Part shown: piece by piece, positions 23,125-34,248 of the stretch
How the letters are laid out: each line of letters opens with the position of its first letter
How positions within the stretch are numbered: the stretch's first letter is position 1
Assembly: GCA_963675135.1 (NCBI GenBank)
Contig: OY776129.1
Span: 78,519,348-78,583,347 of the forward strand
From: Galeopsis tetrahit
Lineage: Eukaryota; Streptophyta; Magnoliopsida; Lamiales; Lamiaceae
Direction of reading: 5' to 3'
DNA length: 64,000 bases
The notes under the pieces: model-generated
Told to the model about the DNA's origin: nothing
What the model saw: only the letters and a program-made list of their open reading frames with translations
Databases searched by the model: none
Translations under genes and position numbers: made by a program

Positions 23125-23575
23125 TATCATCATCTTCCAACCGAAATAATTACTTTTATTTACTAGTTTAATAACTAAAGCACATAGTTTTAAATTTAAA
23201 GGATTAATTTCAAAATCGACGCAAACATAAAAAGTTTTTCCAAAAAAAGAAAAATTGAAACAAAAGAGAATTGAGATGGTGACTATAAACATTATGCATG
23301 TATACATGCTGATATGTTTAGATAAAATTAGAAATAAATTGTATAACCAACGACTAGGCAATTTTATCCCCTAGCTAGTTAGTAGTACCCCTACGAAACC
23401 CAGCAAGAAAGAATGGCATAAAGGGTCGACGGGTCCACTAAAAAATAAATATATAGGATAAAGAAAGAGTGTAAAAAAAGGCCAAAAAAGTAAACTAAAA
23501 TTAATAATCCATTTTACCACATACTTATGGCAAAAATAAAATTAGGCATGTTACATATCTATTTCAGTACTAATT

Positions 23576-25197
23576 TTAGACCAAAGGTCTCTTTTCCTCG
23601 TCTTCGTCTTCTTCGATTCCTACTTGAAATCTGTTATCGTCGTTATGAGATACAACTTCAATCTTGGGCTGCGAATTCGAGGTCGACGCCTTCTTGGCAG
23701 GCTTGTTTTCGGGCAACATCTTCAATAGAATCCCCATTGTAATCAGCAACAGCCCAGTACCATGTTGCTCGGTCAAAGGTTTCGTGAAAATCAAATACGA
23801 CAGCAATAGCGTCACTGCTTTCCTCGCTGTTGTTACCTGTTTTACTTTATAGTTAGGAGAATTGCCTCTAAATCTAATCTAATCATATATAATCACGAAA
23901 ACTACGTACCATTGCTGTGGTGGCTGCACCGAAGAGTGCAATGAGGGAGAGAACCGAGACCTGCCCGACAAAGGTGGCCATGGCTTCGAAAACCAGAACT
24001 CCATAAACATACATATGCTGTAAGGAAAATTATATCATTAGAAATACAATGATGGATCAAAATCAAAACAATTTTAAATTTTGATATGCACCTTTGAGCA
24101 TGAATCCCAAGCTGTGAATAGTTCTCCTGTAAACAGCATTGGTGGGATCAAGAAAGGCATGCCAACAAGAGTAGAGCAGAAGAGCATTTCCATCTGCAAA
24201 CGGATCGATAGAGGACTTAACTACCATTCTAATTTCGTGATTTTCGAAAAAAATATAATCTCGTCTATCTTACCTGAGTTGTTTCAGGATTCATGGTAAA
24301 GATAGCTTCTTGTAAATTCCCCAAGAACGCGTCCATAACCAAAGCGCCAGAGACCATCACGACTCCTATCACGCTGAAATTCGGAGAAGTGTGGGCATCC
24401 GCTAAGGTGAAAAGAATCAACCCTACTACCAAAAGAAGAGCAGATATGTAGTCGTGAAGTGGATACTTCCGTCTCAGACCAGGAATAAACGCACCCATTA
24501 TCATCACTGGTAGCACCTGATAACAATAACCAATTATGCCTTTATCCCTTCTCAAGAAACTTGGGAAAAAAAAAAAAAAACAGCCCCATCTATTGAAATA
24601 TGCAATCTTTCAATAATCATGTAAAACGTAGCATAAAAGTAAGCATATAATCCTTCTCAAATTTCAACTTTTTAATGAAAAAAATGCAATTTTACCTTAG
24701 TGGATTTGAACATGATCTGAGCAGGATAGTTGAGAAAGGCAAGAGAACCTTTAGTGAGTCCATTGGAACCCATAAGTACAGCAGAGAGCTTCACATAACT
24801 CTTCCATGGATTCACCATTTGCTTAGTGGTGAATCCCTGAAGATATATCAGTAAAATGTACACCCATCCTTGCACAAAAGTGAAGTACCATCCATAACTA
24901 CAATCAAAAAGTAAACAACTTATTCAGCACCACATATATTTTAACTATCAAGAAATCCATATTTGTATAAAATTAAGCTTTGACTGATTCTTACCTGAAC
25001 TGCAGTCTATTATATACATATTCCTGAAATTAAAGAAGAACCAGTCAGTTTTCAATATATATATTGACTGTGGCCTGTGGGGTTATAAAACAAATCTTGA
25101 TGATCAAATCACTATAGATGATAATGATCTATGAATAATTAATTTATTTCCACAACAGAATGGTCATGATCTGTAAATTATAGAACCCCACTCCTCC

Positions 25198-25239
<42 letters not shown>

Positions 25240-25664
25240 GGTAAACAGCAGATTACAAAAATTCATTAACTGTGAAAAAATTATAGATTGACCAAAAACA
25301 GAGAATTGAAATGGGGAAGAAAAAACGTATTTGACCAAGACAGAAACGAATCCAATCGGTTCACAATTCAAAGCCGCCTAAATAGTCGAATTCAAACAAA
25401 AAAAATTCCATTAATTTGAATTCCAACATCGAATTCCCTAATTTCGTTCCATTCGTCAGCTAAATAACAACATTCTCCATCACCAAACAATCGCAGAAAC
25501 CGAATTTCCAAAATTGCGCGGATAAAAATTCAAATTACCTCACAGATGCCATTAACAAGATACCCGAAGAAAAATCCAGCAGAACAAATGAGAAACTGCT
25601 GCCATCTGGGCCTCTCAGTTAGCGAAATCCCAAACAGCGACCGCGCCTTCTCATCATTCTTCAT
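23576..25664 (-). CDS. UTR2: UDP-galactose/UDP-glucose transporter 2-like nucleotide-sugar transporter
   Basis: Seven exons: 25664-25539, 25023-24995, 24897-24696, 24516-24274, 24193-24092, 24017-23910, 23836-23576. All phases fit and give 356 residues. The protein starts MKNDEKARSLFGISLTERPR, a cytosolic tail. It then has about eight to ten hydrophobic spans, including FLICSAGFFFGYLVNGI, GWVYILLIYLQGF, LPVMIMGAFIPG, YISALLLVVGLILFTLAD and TLLLSYLIF. The motifs LTKGSLAFLNYPAQIMFKST and ATTAMVTTARKAVTLLLSY are typical of this branch of the drug/metabolite transporter superfamily, which exchanges nucleotide sugars for nucleoside monophosphate across ER or Golgi membranes. The C-terminal tail is acidic and cytosolic (EEDEDEEKRPLV). 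The assignment to UTR2 rests on recognising the family sequence; the substrate is inferred. Confidence 0.92.
25196..25240. repeat. Compound (TC)n(AC)n microsatellite in UTR2 intron 1
   Basis: A run of CT dinucleotides passes directly into a run of CA dinucleotides. It lies in intron 1 of the minus-strand UTR2 gene. Confidence 0.95.
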
Positions 25665-28289
25665 CTTCTCTCAAATGAAAAGATCTCCAATCAAACACTG
25701 TAGCGGTGATTTTTAACGCATTAGCAAGTTGACCTTTGGAATTATATGAGTAAAATAACAACTAACATGAAGCTGTAAACAGGGGTGAAAAAATGTGAAT
25801 TTATGGAAAACGTATCGGTTCCTCTACGTTTGCAGAAAAGGAAAACGTATAAATCACTCTATACACATGTTCATCACTGTAAAATGAGGCGTTTCTAGAG
25901 AGAGAAAGAGAAGATATCCATGGAGTATTTTAAGCAGCTTTTATGCCCACGGAGAAAGAGGAGAGAGATTTAGCATTTTCAGAAAATTTTGATTATTTGA
26001 AAGGATTTTCTGATTGACAATTGTTGATTAAGCTAATATGGCATTTTATCAAATTTTAGTAATTAGACCTAGTCGACGTTTTGTCATTTTTGTCGTCTCA
26101 ATCTAATCGATTCATTTTTTAAAAATAATATTCCCTCCTATTTAAAATATAAATAGTTTTAAATAATTATATTAAAAAAATAGTTAATTTCTTATTTCAC
26201 CCTCAATTAAAAGAAGAAATACATATTAATTTATCTTAACGATAAATTTAAAGAAATACAATTAATTTAAATTAAAAAATGTAAAATATTACTCTTTCAT
26301 TTTTCAATAAATGTTGTTTTAGCTTTTTTCTCATTATGTCATTTCTTTAATTTCAAAAAATCTTCTAAATTTAGAAATAATTGAAAATATTAGTTAAATG
26401 ATTTGAAAATATTTAAAGGGAATTAATGTGATTCAAATTTTTCTTAAGGTATGTACTTGTCAGTTGTACTTTTTCTTAATTTTAATAAATTTCATTAAAA
26501 ACATTTTTTATTGAAAAAACGGAAAAAGTATATAATTTGTAAAGAACAAGAAAAATCAAAATTACATATATTATGATATTTTTAAAAAAGTATGAAAAAA
26601 AATAAACGGATCAATTACGGAAGCCAAGGGGAGAATAATCGTGTGCACGCGAGTCCACTGCATGAACTGTGTACCCCTGGGGCCCGTTCAGATTTCCTTT
26701 GATGTTGATGGCTGAGGATGCATGTCACGTGACTTGCATGTGGGAGATTTTTTTTTTTTTTTTTCTATTTTTAACGGTTTGCAAGCATCTCACGCGGTAT
26801 GCATAGTAATATTTGGCCTTATTACAGGAAAATTAATCTTTTTTTTAAAAAGATATTGTTTGTTTAATAAAAAAGATGTTTTTATTTAAATATCTAATTC
26901 CCAAGAGATTCAATTGACATTGTTTTGAATGCGTTTGAAAACAATTTAGATTTTCTTGCCAAATTGACTTGATTGTTTTAATTGATAATTTAAATCGTTA
27001 ATACTGTGTGGAAATAAATCATGATTTCATTTTGCTAAATTTGTAATCAATTTAATTGCCCGTATTAGGTTAGTCAAAAATAACCACCTATATTGTTTAT
27101 TGGAACTAAAATTAAATGTTTGATTCTCAATTTATTATATGTGACCATCTCATAAATTCTTCTAATTTGGAATTCAAATCACATTTAACACTGTTTTAGT
27201 ATTTAACTCGTTTCAATTTTATTAAAGTGATAAAGTAGGAGTAATGTGAAAAAAAAAAATTATAATATCATATAGGATAAATAATTAAAAAAATTAAAAA
27301 TAAAAGTTGTGAGATACCTTTATCATTTAATTGTGAAAGTTAATATAAAATATATAAAAAAGGGTTGCACTCACTCTTGTATATCTCAGTTAACTATATT
27401 ATATTGTATTTGAACTAGTATTATATTATATTTTTGTTATAATTTAGAGTTAACATTCATCCATTTAAAAAATTGAATCTGGTGGCACCAATTACATATA
27501 CACACGTATTTGTTATAAAATGGATGTGAAAATAATTATGAATATATAGAATGATAATATAATTATTTAATTTATCAAAAAATGAGATTGAAATAAATAT
27601 TGGTAAATTTGATATAAATTTTATAGGATCAAAATATGTTGAGTATTTTAATCAGATATAGACAAAATTGATTATGTGACCCATTACTTTTTTAGACCGC
27701 CTACCCTAAATTGTCCCTTTATTTGTGTTATTAGTGATGTATATATTTTTTTATAATATTAGTTTCAAAAGTTAAAAAAATAATAAAAAATATGTCATCA
27801 CTTCGGAAATTGTGACTTGCCAGTCAATATTCTAAAATCAAATTACTACAGTATCTCCTAATTGATTTTATTCTATATTGATATGTAGCTAATATTGAAT
27901 TTATTTTATGAAGAGTATTTACTATCTCCTAATTATTCAATTTTTATTTCCTAATTGTTTGTTAATCAAGGTATTTTCAACTAATTCCTTCTTAATTTAT
28001 CCTCATTCATATATTTGTAAGATTTTTTATTTTTTAATTAAGAAAATTTGGAGATATTAAATTGATTAGGGAGCTGAAGAGTGAAGAGTTGTATTTTTCT
28101 TTTATAAAATAAAAAATAAAATAAAAAGGTAAGCTGTAATTGTGGAGGCACAAACTAAAATAGCACGTGGAATTCTTGAATCCAAGAAGTCCCACTTCCC
28201 AACGTGCCGTGCTAATCCGTGTAATCCCGGAATACACGTTTTACAATTTTACCCCTTAGATATTAAAATAAAGTAAAAAAAAAAAATAA
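25665..28289. other. Long AT-rich intergenic stretch, no gene
   Basis: It contains the upstream region of UTR2 (to about 26000) and then 2.2 kb of AT-rich DNA with no frame or domain that I recognise. A GC-richer patch at 26640-26800 contains TCACGTGAC, a G-box-like palindrome, but no gene lies close to it. Confidence 0.6.
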
Positions 28290-28538
28290 GGGTAAAGTCT
28301 ATTATGCACTCGAGTGCATGTTATGCACCTTAGTCCATGTTGCATTTTTCAATTTTACTGACTTACACTTTTTGGTAAATGGTGTTGCACCTTTCAATTA
28401 TTAAACTGTATAATAATATTTTTAGTAATAATTGAAAAGTGCAACACCATTTACCAAAAAGTGTAAGTCAGTAAAACTGAAAAATGCAACATTGACTAGG
28501 GTGCATAACATGCCCTCGAGTACATAGCAGACCAACCC
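28290..28538. mobile_element. Palindromic MITE, copy 2
   Basis: It has the same element ends as 8291-8516 (GGGTAAAGTCTATTATGCAC on the left, CATAGCAGACCAACCC on the right), here with both arms complete. TTGCAC-TTTCAATTATTA and ACTTACACTTTTTGGTAAA on the left are matched by their complements on the right, so nearly the whole 249 bp can fold back. Flanking AAAAAATAA and AAAACTAAA are a degenerate 9-bp duplication. Confidence 0.9.
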
Positions 28539-28737
28539 AAAACTAAAATGTATAAAAAATTACTTATATTGTAGATTAAAATCCTATTTACAGCTAAATT
28601 TGAACAATGCGTGATAAGATATAAAGGCGATTTTCTTTCTTGATTGATTGCTTGGAGGGTGAATTACGAATAAGGACTTTCAAAAGGCGTTTTCTTCTAA
28701 ACAAAGTCATGTATGATGTGTGTAACTACTAACTAGT

Positions 28738-29032
28738 AGGGCTGTTACACGAACCGAGCCGCTCGTGAGCTCGGCTCGATAAGGCTCAAGTTCGGTTCGA
28801 CTCGTTCGTTAAATGAGCCGAGCTCGAGCTCGTTAGATACTCGATTTACTAACGAGCCGGTTCGAGCTCGACTTGTTAGGCTCGATATCTAATTTTTTTC
28901 TTTTATTTCCATTAGACTCGTTAGGCTCGTTTGACCCTTTAACGAGTCGAGCCGAGCTCGTTTCTTAGCTCGCCAATATTATCGAGCCGAGCCGAGCTCG
29001 AACTTCAAATACTCGGCTCGAATAACCGCCCT
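28738..29032. mobile_element. hAT-type MITE with GCTCGGCTCG arrays
   Basis: Ends AGGGCTGTTA and TAACCGCCCT are inverted. The flanks TAACTAGT (28730-28737) and TAACTACT (29033-29040) agree at 7 of 8 positions, the size of a hAT duplication. The interior is almost entirely GAGCTCG/GGCTCGA words. No coding sequence. Confidence 0.8.
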
Positions 29033-29115
29033 TAACTACTACTAGTATTATGTGAATATTTTTTCAAAAAATAAAATAAAAATACTACTCCGTATTATGT
29101 AAATTTTGGTAAATA

Positions 29116-29338
29116 CTCCCTCGGTCTCGAGATAATTTTCATAGGTAGTGGACACTTATATTAAAAAAGTGTAATAATGAGTGATATTTTAAGAGATAAT
29201 TTTGTAAAAATTTATATACTACTTAAGTAAAGAATTAAGTTGATATGTGTGGAGAAAAAATAATATATTTGTGTAAAGATGAGGATATTGTAAAGAAATA
29301 ATTTATAAAGTGTTTAAATAATTGTAGAACTGAGGGAG
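29116..29338. mobile_element. Stowaway-like MITE
   Basis: It starts CTCCCTCGGTCTCGAGATAA after TA and ends AGAACTGAGGGAG; no TA follows on the right. It is diverged. Confidence 0.6.
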
Positions 29339-29504
29339 ACATTTTTTTCCTTAATTTCTTTCGTGAGTATTATTTTGATTTTTGTTATCTAAATTTTCAA
29401 TTTCAAAATTAGTCGTTTTTCTCGTATCATGTTCCATGTTTCTAGGCAAAAGATGTGGTGCATGGGCTGAGACATGGTTGTGTGGCCCTCATTGCTTTTG
29501 AATT

Positions 29505-30659
29505 GGGCTCGGCTAAAGGCACCCGGATTTCCTATGAGTACACCCACTAAACATTTTTTTAATTTTTCAGAACATGTGAAATGTCCAATATATCCCCTAG
29601 GTAAAATTTATGAAAAAAACGAAGATGAGTACACCCACCCATTCTATTTCACCCCCACCACCTCTCCTCCACCACCACCACCACCCAACAAAAAAAACTC
29701 CAAAATTGCATCAAAAATTAATCCAAAACACCAACTGTTCGAAAAAATTTCCAAAACAAACATGTTCGAAATTTTTTCCAAAACAAACTCAACATGTTCG
29801 AAAAAAATTCCAAAACAAACTCAATATGTTCGAAAAAAATTCCAAAACAACTCAAATTTGTTCGAAAAAAAAGATCGAACATCTTGTTCGAAATTTTTTC
29901 CAAAACAAACACAATATGTTCGAAAAAAAATTCAAAACAACTGAAATTTGTCCGAAAAAAAAAACCGAACACCTTGTTCGAATTTTTTTCCAAAACAAAC
30001 TCAAGTTGTTCGAAATTTTTTCCAAAACAAAGGCATTATGTTCGAAAATAATTCCCAAACTTCAAAAAAAAATCCTAATTTTTTTTCTTAAGAAAACCCT
30101 AATTTTTCTAATTTTTGAGACCTAAACTTACCTGTTAGCGGCGGCGGCGGCGAGGGGAGGAGCATTACGGCCGCGGCGAAGGGGAGAAGGGAGGGCGGCG
30201 GCAGCGGCCGCGACTGTGGGGAGGAGGGGGGCGGCCGCGAACGAGGGGCGGTGGAGATGGTTGTTGTGGAAGAGGGCGGCGCGACGGGAAGGGGAGAGGG
30301 AAGAGGTGCGGCCGCGAACGGCCGCGAAGGGGAGGGAAAGGGGTTGCGGCCTCCGCGACGAGGTGGGCGGCGTTGTCGCCGCGTGGGGAGGGGAGGCGGA
30401 GCTGCCGGCGAAACGGGGAGGGTGGTGGCGAAAAGGAGACGAGGGCGGCGCTGGCGAATTTTTTGGAGGTCGTCGTCGCCGTGGGAGAGGGAAGGTGAGG
30501 AGGCGAAATAGTGTGGGTGTACCAAATAAATTATGTATTAGGGTTTTAATGGAACAAGGGTATTTTTTAGTTTTCCAGGTGGGTGTCCTCATCCGTTTTG
30601 TGGATGTCCTCATCGCGTGGGTGTACTCATAGGAAAGCCGGGTGCCTTTAGCCGCGCCC
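29505..30659. mobile_element. TIR element family A, copy A1
   Basis: The left end GGGCTCGGCTAAAGGCACCC is matched by the complement of the right end, which closes in GGGTGCCTTTAGCCGCGCCC. Inside the ends, the motif for GAGTACACCCAC / GAGGACACCCAC recurs. TTTGAATT flanks both sides (29497-29504 and 30660-30667), an 8-bp duplication. From 29729 to 30060 there are about 11 units of roughly 30 bp built on TTCGAA-AAA-TTCCAAAACAAAC. From 30133 to 30500 there is a GC-rich core. On the minus strand that core ends in AACAG/GTAAGT at about 30128, a good splice donor. No transposase. Confidence 0.85.
29729..30060. repeat. Tandem TTCGAA-rich array in A1
   Basis: Degenerate units of about 28-34 bp, each with TGTTCGAA followed by an A run and TTCCAAAACAA. 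The array creates long open frames on both strands with repeated KTNSICSKK-type translations. I read these as repeat products, not proteins. Confidence 0.85.
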
Positions 30660-30674
30660 TTTGAATTTCATTAA

Positions 30675-31675
30675 GGCCCACGCTATACACCCCTCCAAAC
30701 TTGTTAAGTATACTTCCCCTCTCAATTTATTAATTAAATATACATGTAAAATATTTATTTCACCATTTTAATAAAATATAACTAGATAGATACACCTCCT
30801 AACCCTAAAATTAAAAACTAACCCAAAACCTAATTTTTGCAGTGCCGACAACTTTTATGGTCACCGTCGCCTCCGCCAACGCCATCTTCGACAAAAACAA
30901 AAACTCAAAAAAAAGATTGACCTTATTTTCGACGATAATGTGTCGAATAAAAACACTTTAATTGACAAAATTTCGTCGAAAGAAAAAATAAAAATAAAAT
31001 ATTTCGACAAATGTGCTCTAAAATACACTTTCGTCGACAAAAAAAAAGAAGAAGAGGCAAACATGCATTTGTAGGGTTCAGGCGGCGGCGCGCGGCTGAG
31101 CAAGAGAGGAGGGGTGCTGCCTTGGGGAGGGAGGAGCATCGTCGCCGTCGATTGAAGTAGAAAAAAAAAATGCAAACCTATGTGTTTAGGGTTTAGACGG
31201 CGGTGCGGCTGCTGAGCGAGAGAGAAGGGATGCGGCCTTGGGGAGGAGGCAGCAACTATTGAATTAGAATTTTTTTTTTTTTTTTAAGAGAGAGGGGAGG
31301 GAGGAGGGGAAGACGACGACTTTGGTGTGACATCGTAGGGGCGAGCGGCATCGCGAGGGAGGGGGCAGCGTCACCGCGTTGTTGCAGAAGAAAAAAATAA
31401 GAAGCTCACAAAATGAATTCGTACACAAGATAGCTGGTTGGACGAGCTGAGGGCGGCATGGGCGGCGTTGGGACGAAGGGAGAAGAGGAAGTGATGAAAG
31501 GGGAGGAAGAAGAGAAAATTAGGATCATTTATGGGGTACATTTATCATGTTCAAATTTGAGAGAAACTGACAAATTTGATAGTTTGTGGAAGTACGTCTA
31601 ACATAATTCATTTTGGGGGGTTTATGTATGGTTGGGGTATATTTAACAAGTCAGGAGGGGTATATAGCATGGGCC
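30675..31675. mobile_element. TIR element family B, copy B1 (MULE-type, 9-bp duplication)
   Basis: Left end GGCCCACGCTATACACCCC; right end, read as the complement, GGCCCATGCTATATACCCC. Homology continues for about 45 bp (CTCC-ACTTGTTAA-TATAC). TTTCATTAA is perfectly duplicated at 30666-30674 and 31676-31684. The interior holds GC-rich patches (31080-31160, 31190-31255, 31300-31500) with low-complexity frames. No transposase. It starts 7 bp after the right target duplication of A1. Confidence 0.9.
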
Positions 31676-31684
31676 TTTCATTAA

Positions 31685-32369
31685 TTCCAATTTATATCTG
31701 CTAACTCAACTATGCAAATAATGGGCTGGAATTATTCTTCAATTATGGGCCACCTAAATGGACTCAGTTTTGGGCTCCAAATTCCATTTTGCTAGGCCAT
31801 GAGTTAATATTTGAGCCTCCACCCAAATCCAATAAACACATTTCTATCACTCAATTTACGTACCTTTTTTTTTTTTTTGCAAACAAAATTAACTAGTCAA
31901 TTTATAAAATTGAATAAATAAATATAAACTTTAAAAAAATTACATTAATCATTAAGTAGCCAAAACTCTTACAGAGATAAAATAGTTGTGTAGCCCTAGC
32001 AATTTTTTGGGACCATTTGGGGTCTCTTTTGGAATAGCATAATGTGGTGGCTCCATTAACCAATAAAATGCATGAGTGATTACTTCTGGAGTTGATTTCA
32101 TTTTTCGCCTCAATTATGATCTCCACAAGCTTATTCAATTTAATTCGATTAAAAACACATATTCAGGTATGTTAGACATAGATATAATATTTGTTCTCTA
32201 AACTTATATATGTCTGAAACTCTGATACCATGAAAACATTGCATCTCATCTAAAATATATGGGTATAGCCCCCTCTATATATATTCAACATTGTTTGATT
32301 ATTTTGATTACAATATAATCAATGAACATATTTCACGGCCATAACTTATATATATAGCTCGAATCCGAT
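31685..32369. other. Intergenic stretch 3' of the DUF4378 gene
   Basis: No recognisable gene; the open frame at 31902-32138 has no known domain. Confidence 0.5.
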
Positions 32370-34248
32370 TTATCTAACAAGAAAATCAACTAAAAGATCA
32401 TCAATCAAATCATCCAACACATGGAACCCTAATTCCATAGACACATCTTCTTGCTCTTGTTTAAAGTTGTTCCAACACACTTCCTTGTCCATATCCTTAA
32501 CATATGATGCCCTCTTCTTCTCCACATCCCAATCATAAGACTCCTCAAATTCATCATCCATCCATGATCTTGCAATCCTTAAAATCTTAGAATCAAACTC
32601 ATCATCCTCAAACTTTCCATTTATAGAAAGCTCATGCATGAAGAAATCCAATATCAATTGGTCATTGCCTTCTTTGACATAGCTTAACAACTGCTTTGCC
32701 TTTTCTTCTGTCTCATCCACTCCTTCAAAAACGACGATTTCATCTTCTAAACTTTGTTCTTGAATACGTCGTGTGAGATTGCATTTTGCCCCTGCGAAAT
32801 CGGGAATTCTTTGTAAGGGACGTGTCTAGAATTTTACTTTAAAAAACTAAAAATATTTATATATATTCGTATAATATCATATACTTCCTCTGTCCATTTT
32901 TTTAATTCTCATTTTCCAGTAAAAAAATACGGAGTATTATTCACACACACCTCAAATTTTCACCTTTTTCATAAACAATCAATTTTTTAAAACTCGTGTA
33001 ATTAAAATGAGAATTATAAAAATGGACGAAGACAGTATTTATGAAAGGAAAGAAGTGTACTTTGAATATTGGCAAGACTTGGATGAAATGGAGTTTTGAA
33101 ATCTTTAACTTGTGTAAATGGTGAATCAAGAATGGAAACAGGGCTTTTCTGCTCAAGTTCTTCAAATAGCCATTCCTCCTGCAATTAAACACAAAATTAA
33201 TTAAAAACCACATATTTAATTATTTATTTCTATTTCACTTTTTGGTTAGTCTACCATCAGACAAGATATGATGAATAAAGTTCAATCATTATCATTGTTC
33301 CATTATTGGTTCATTTAATTATTATAGTACTTCATAGTTAGGTCCCATTTTAGTACTTAGTTGTTTTGGAATGTTTCAAACGAATTAAAAAAAAAATTTA
33401 CAACAAATATATGTATAAATATAGGTCACTTTCTCCATTTTGTTTAACTATATAAAAAAACAATTAATTATAATAAATATATGTATAATAATTAATAGGT
33501 CACTTTCACCATTTTGTTTAACTATATAAAAAATAATTAATTACAATAAATATATGTATAATATGTCACATTCACCATTTTGTTTAACAATATAATCACC
33601 CATTGCATATTATTACATATAAGTAAATATAAGCATGGCGACAAAAAAAAAAAAGACAAATGTTAAAGTTACCTTTAAATTCCTGATTTTGGTGGCATTT
33701 TTACCCAAAAATTCTTCATTTTCACTGCCCCACGGTGGTAACTCCCCTGCAGTAAAATCACTGTCGCACCAGCTAGACTCTTTGCTACATGATGACGTGG
33801 CGGTGGTGGCGGAGACGGCGGTCCGATCCGGTGACGAGGAATCTAACGGTGTAGAATTCTCATCCACAACATCCCTAAACGATCTCCACCGTAGGATGTC
33901 TTTGACCTTGACTTTGACTTCTGACACATCACCAAAAATGTCGTTCTCGTTCTCAGTTTTTCTCCTCCTCGTCAATTTCCTCGAAAAGCTCCTCGGTAAA
34001 ACGGACGGAGATTTCAAAGAAGCAAATTGGAGCAATTTAACAATGGCCGAGATTTTGGTGGCCGCGGCTTTTACAATGGGAGTCTTGTTTGACTTTGAAG
34101 CGACCGTTGACTTCTTTCTTGGGTACGTCGAAAAATCGTTAGACGAACTCGTACATGAGACGGAAATGTCGTCCCGGAGGAAATCTTTGAGCATCATAGG
34201 CCGGAATCGTCTCGAAAAACTTGAGAGTTCATCAACTTGTAGAGACAT
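32370..34248 (-). CDS. DUF4378-domain protein (TRM-like)
   Basis: Three exons with consistent phases: 34248-33673, 33178-33061, 32791-32370; 371 residues. The N-terminal FRRFRPMMLKDFLRDD and following serine-rich, basic stretches (FSTYPRKKSTV, FSRKLTRRRK) match a plant family whose members carry a C-terminal DUF4378. Here the C-terminal part has ILRIARSWMDDE and ends VSMELGFHVLDDLIDDLLVD, which fits the end of that domain. DUF4378 occurs in TONNEAU1-recruiting-motif (TRM) proteins and in uncharacterised relatives; no function can be claimed here. Intron 1 contains a three-copy tandem repeat (33402-33596) and intron 2 contains a Stowaway-like MITE (32884-33035), so both introns have grown by repeats. 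The exon 2 donor (CAAA/GTACAC) is non-ideal, and is chosen because it keeps the frame. Confidence 0.75.
32884..33035. mobile_element. Stowaway-like MITE inside intron 2 of the DUF4378 gene
   Basis: Left end CTTCCTCTGTCCATTTTTTT after TA (32882-32883); right end AAAAATGGACGAAGACAG before TA (33036-33037). The subterminal word AATTCTCATTTT on the left is matched on the right by AAAATGAGAATT. Confidence 0.8.
33402..33596. repeat. Three-copy tandem repeat in intron 1 of the DUF4378 gene
   Basis: Units of about 66-75 bp share GGTCACTTTC-CCATTTTG, TTTAACTATATAA and AATAAATATATGTATAA. The third copy is the most diverged. Confidence 0.85.

Larger units (their letters stand above)
21401..23575. other. 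Intergenic region with a run of MITEs
   Basis: The 5' side of the VIT-family gene and the 3' side of UTR2. The sequence at 21500-21830 has only shadow frames. Three Stowaway-like MITEs follow at 21910-22174, 22553-22835 and 22850-23124. No gene is recognised. Confidence 0.6.

Noticed and set aside
25196..25240. CT/CA tract as a CRISPR-like or structured repeat
   Set aside because: It is an ordinary compound microsatellite in an intron. No CRISPR array, operon or prokaryotic feature exists anywhere in this window.
29474..30125. Long overlapping open frames with SKTNSICSKK-type repeats on both strands
   Set aside because: They are generated by the TTCGAA/AAAACAAAC tandem array inside element A1. 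The translation is purely periodic and exists in several frames at once, so they are not genes.
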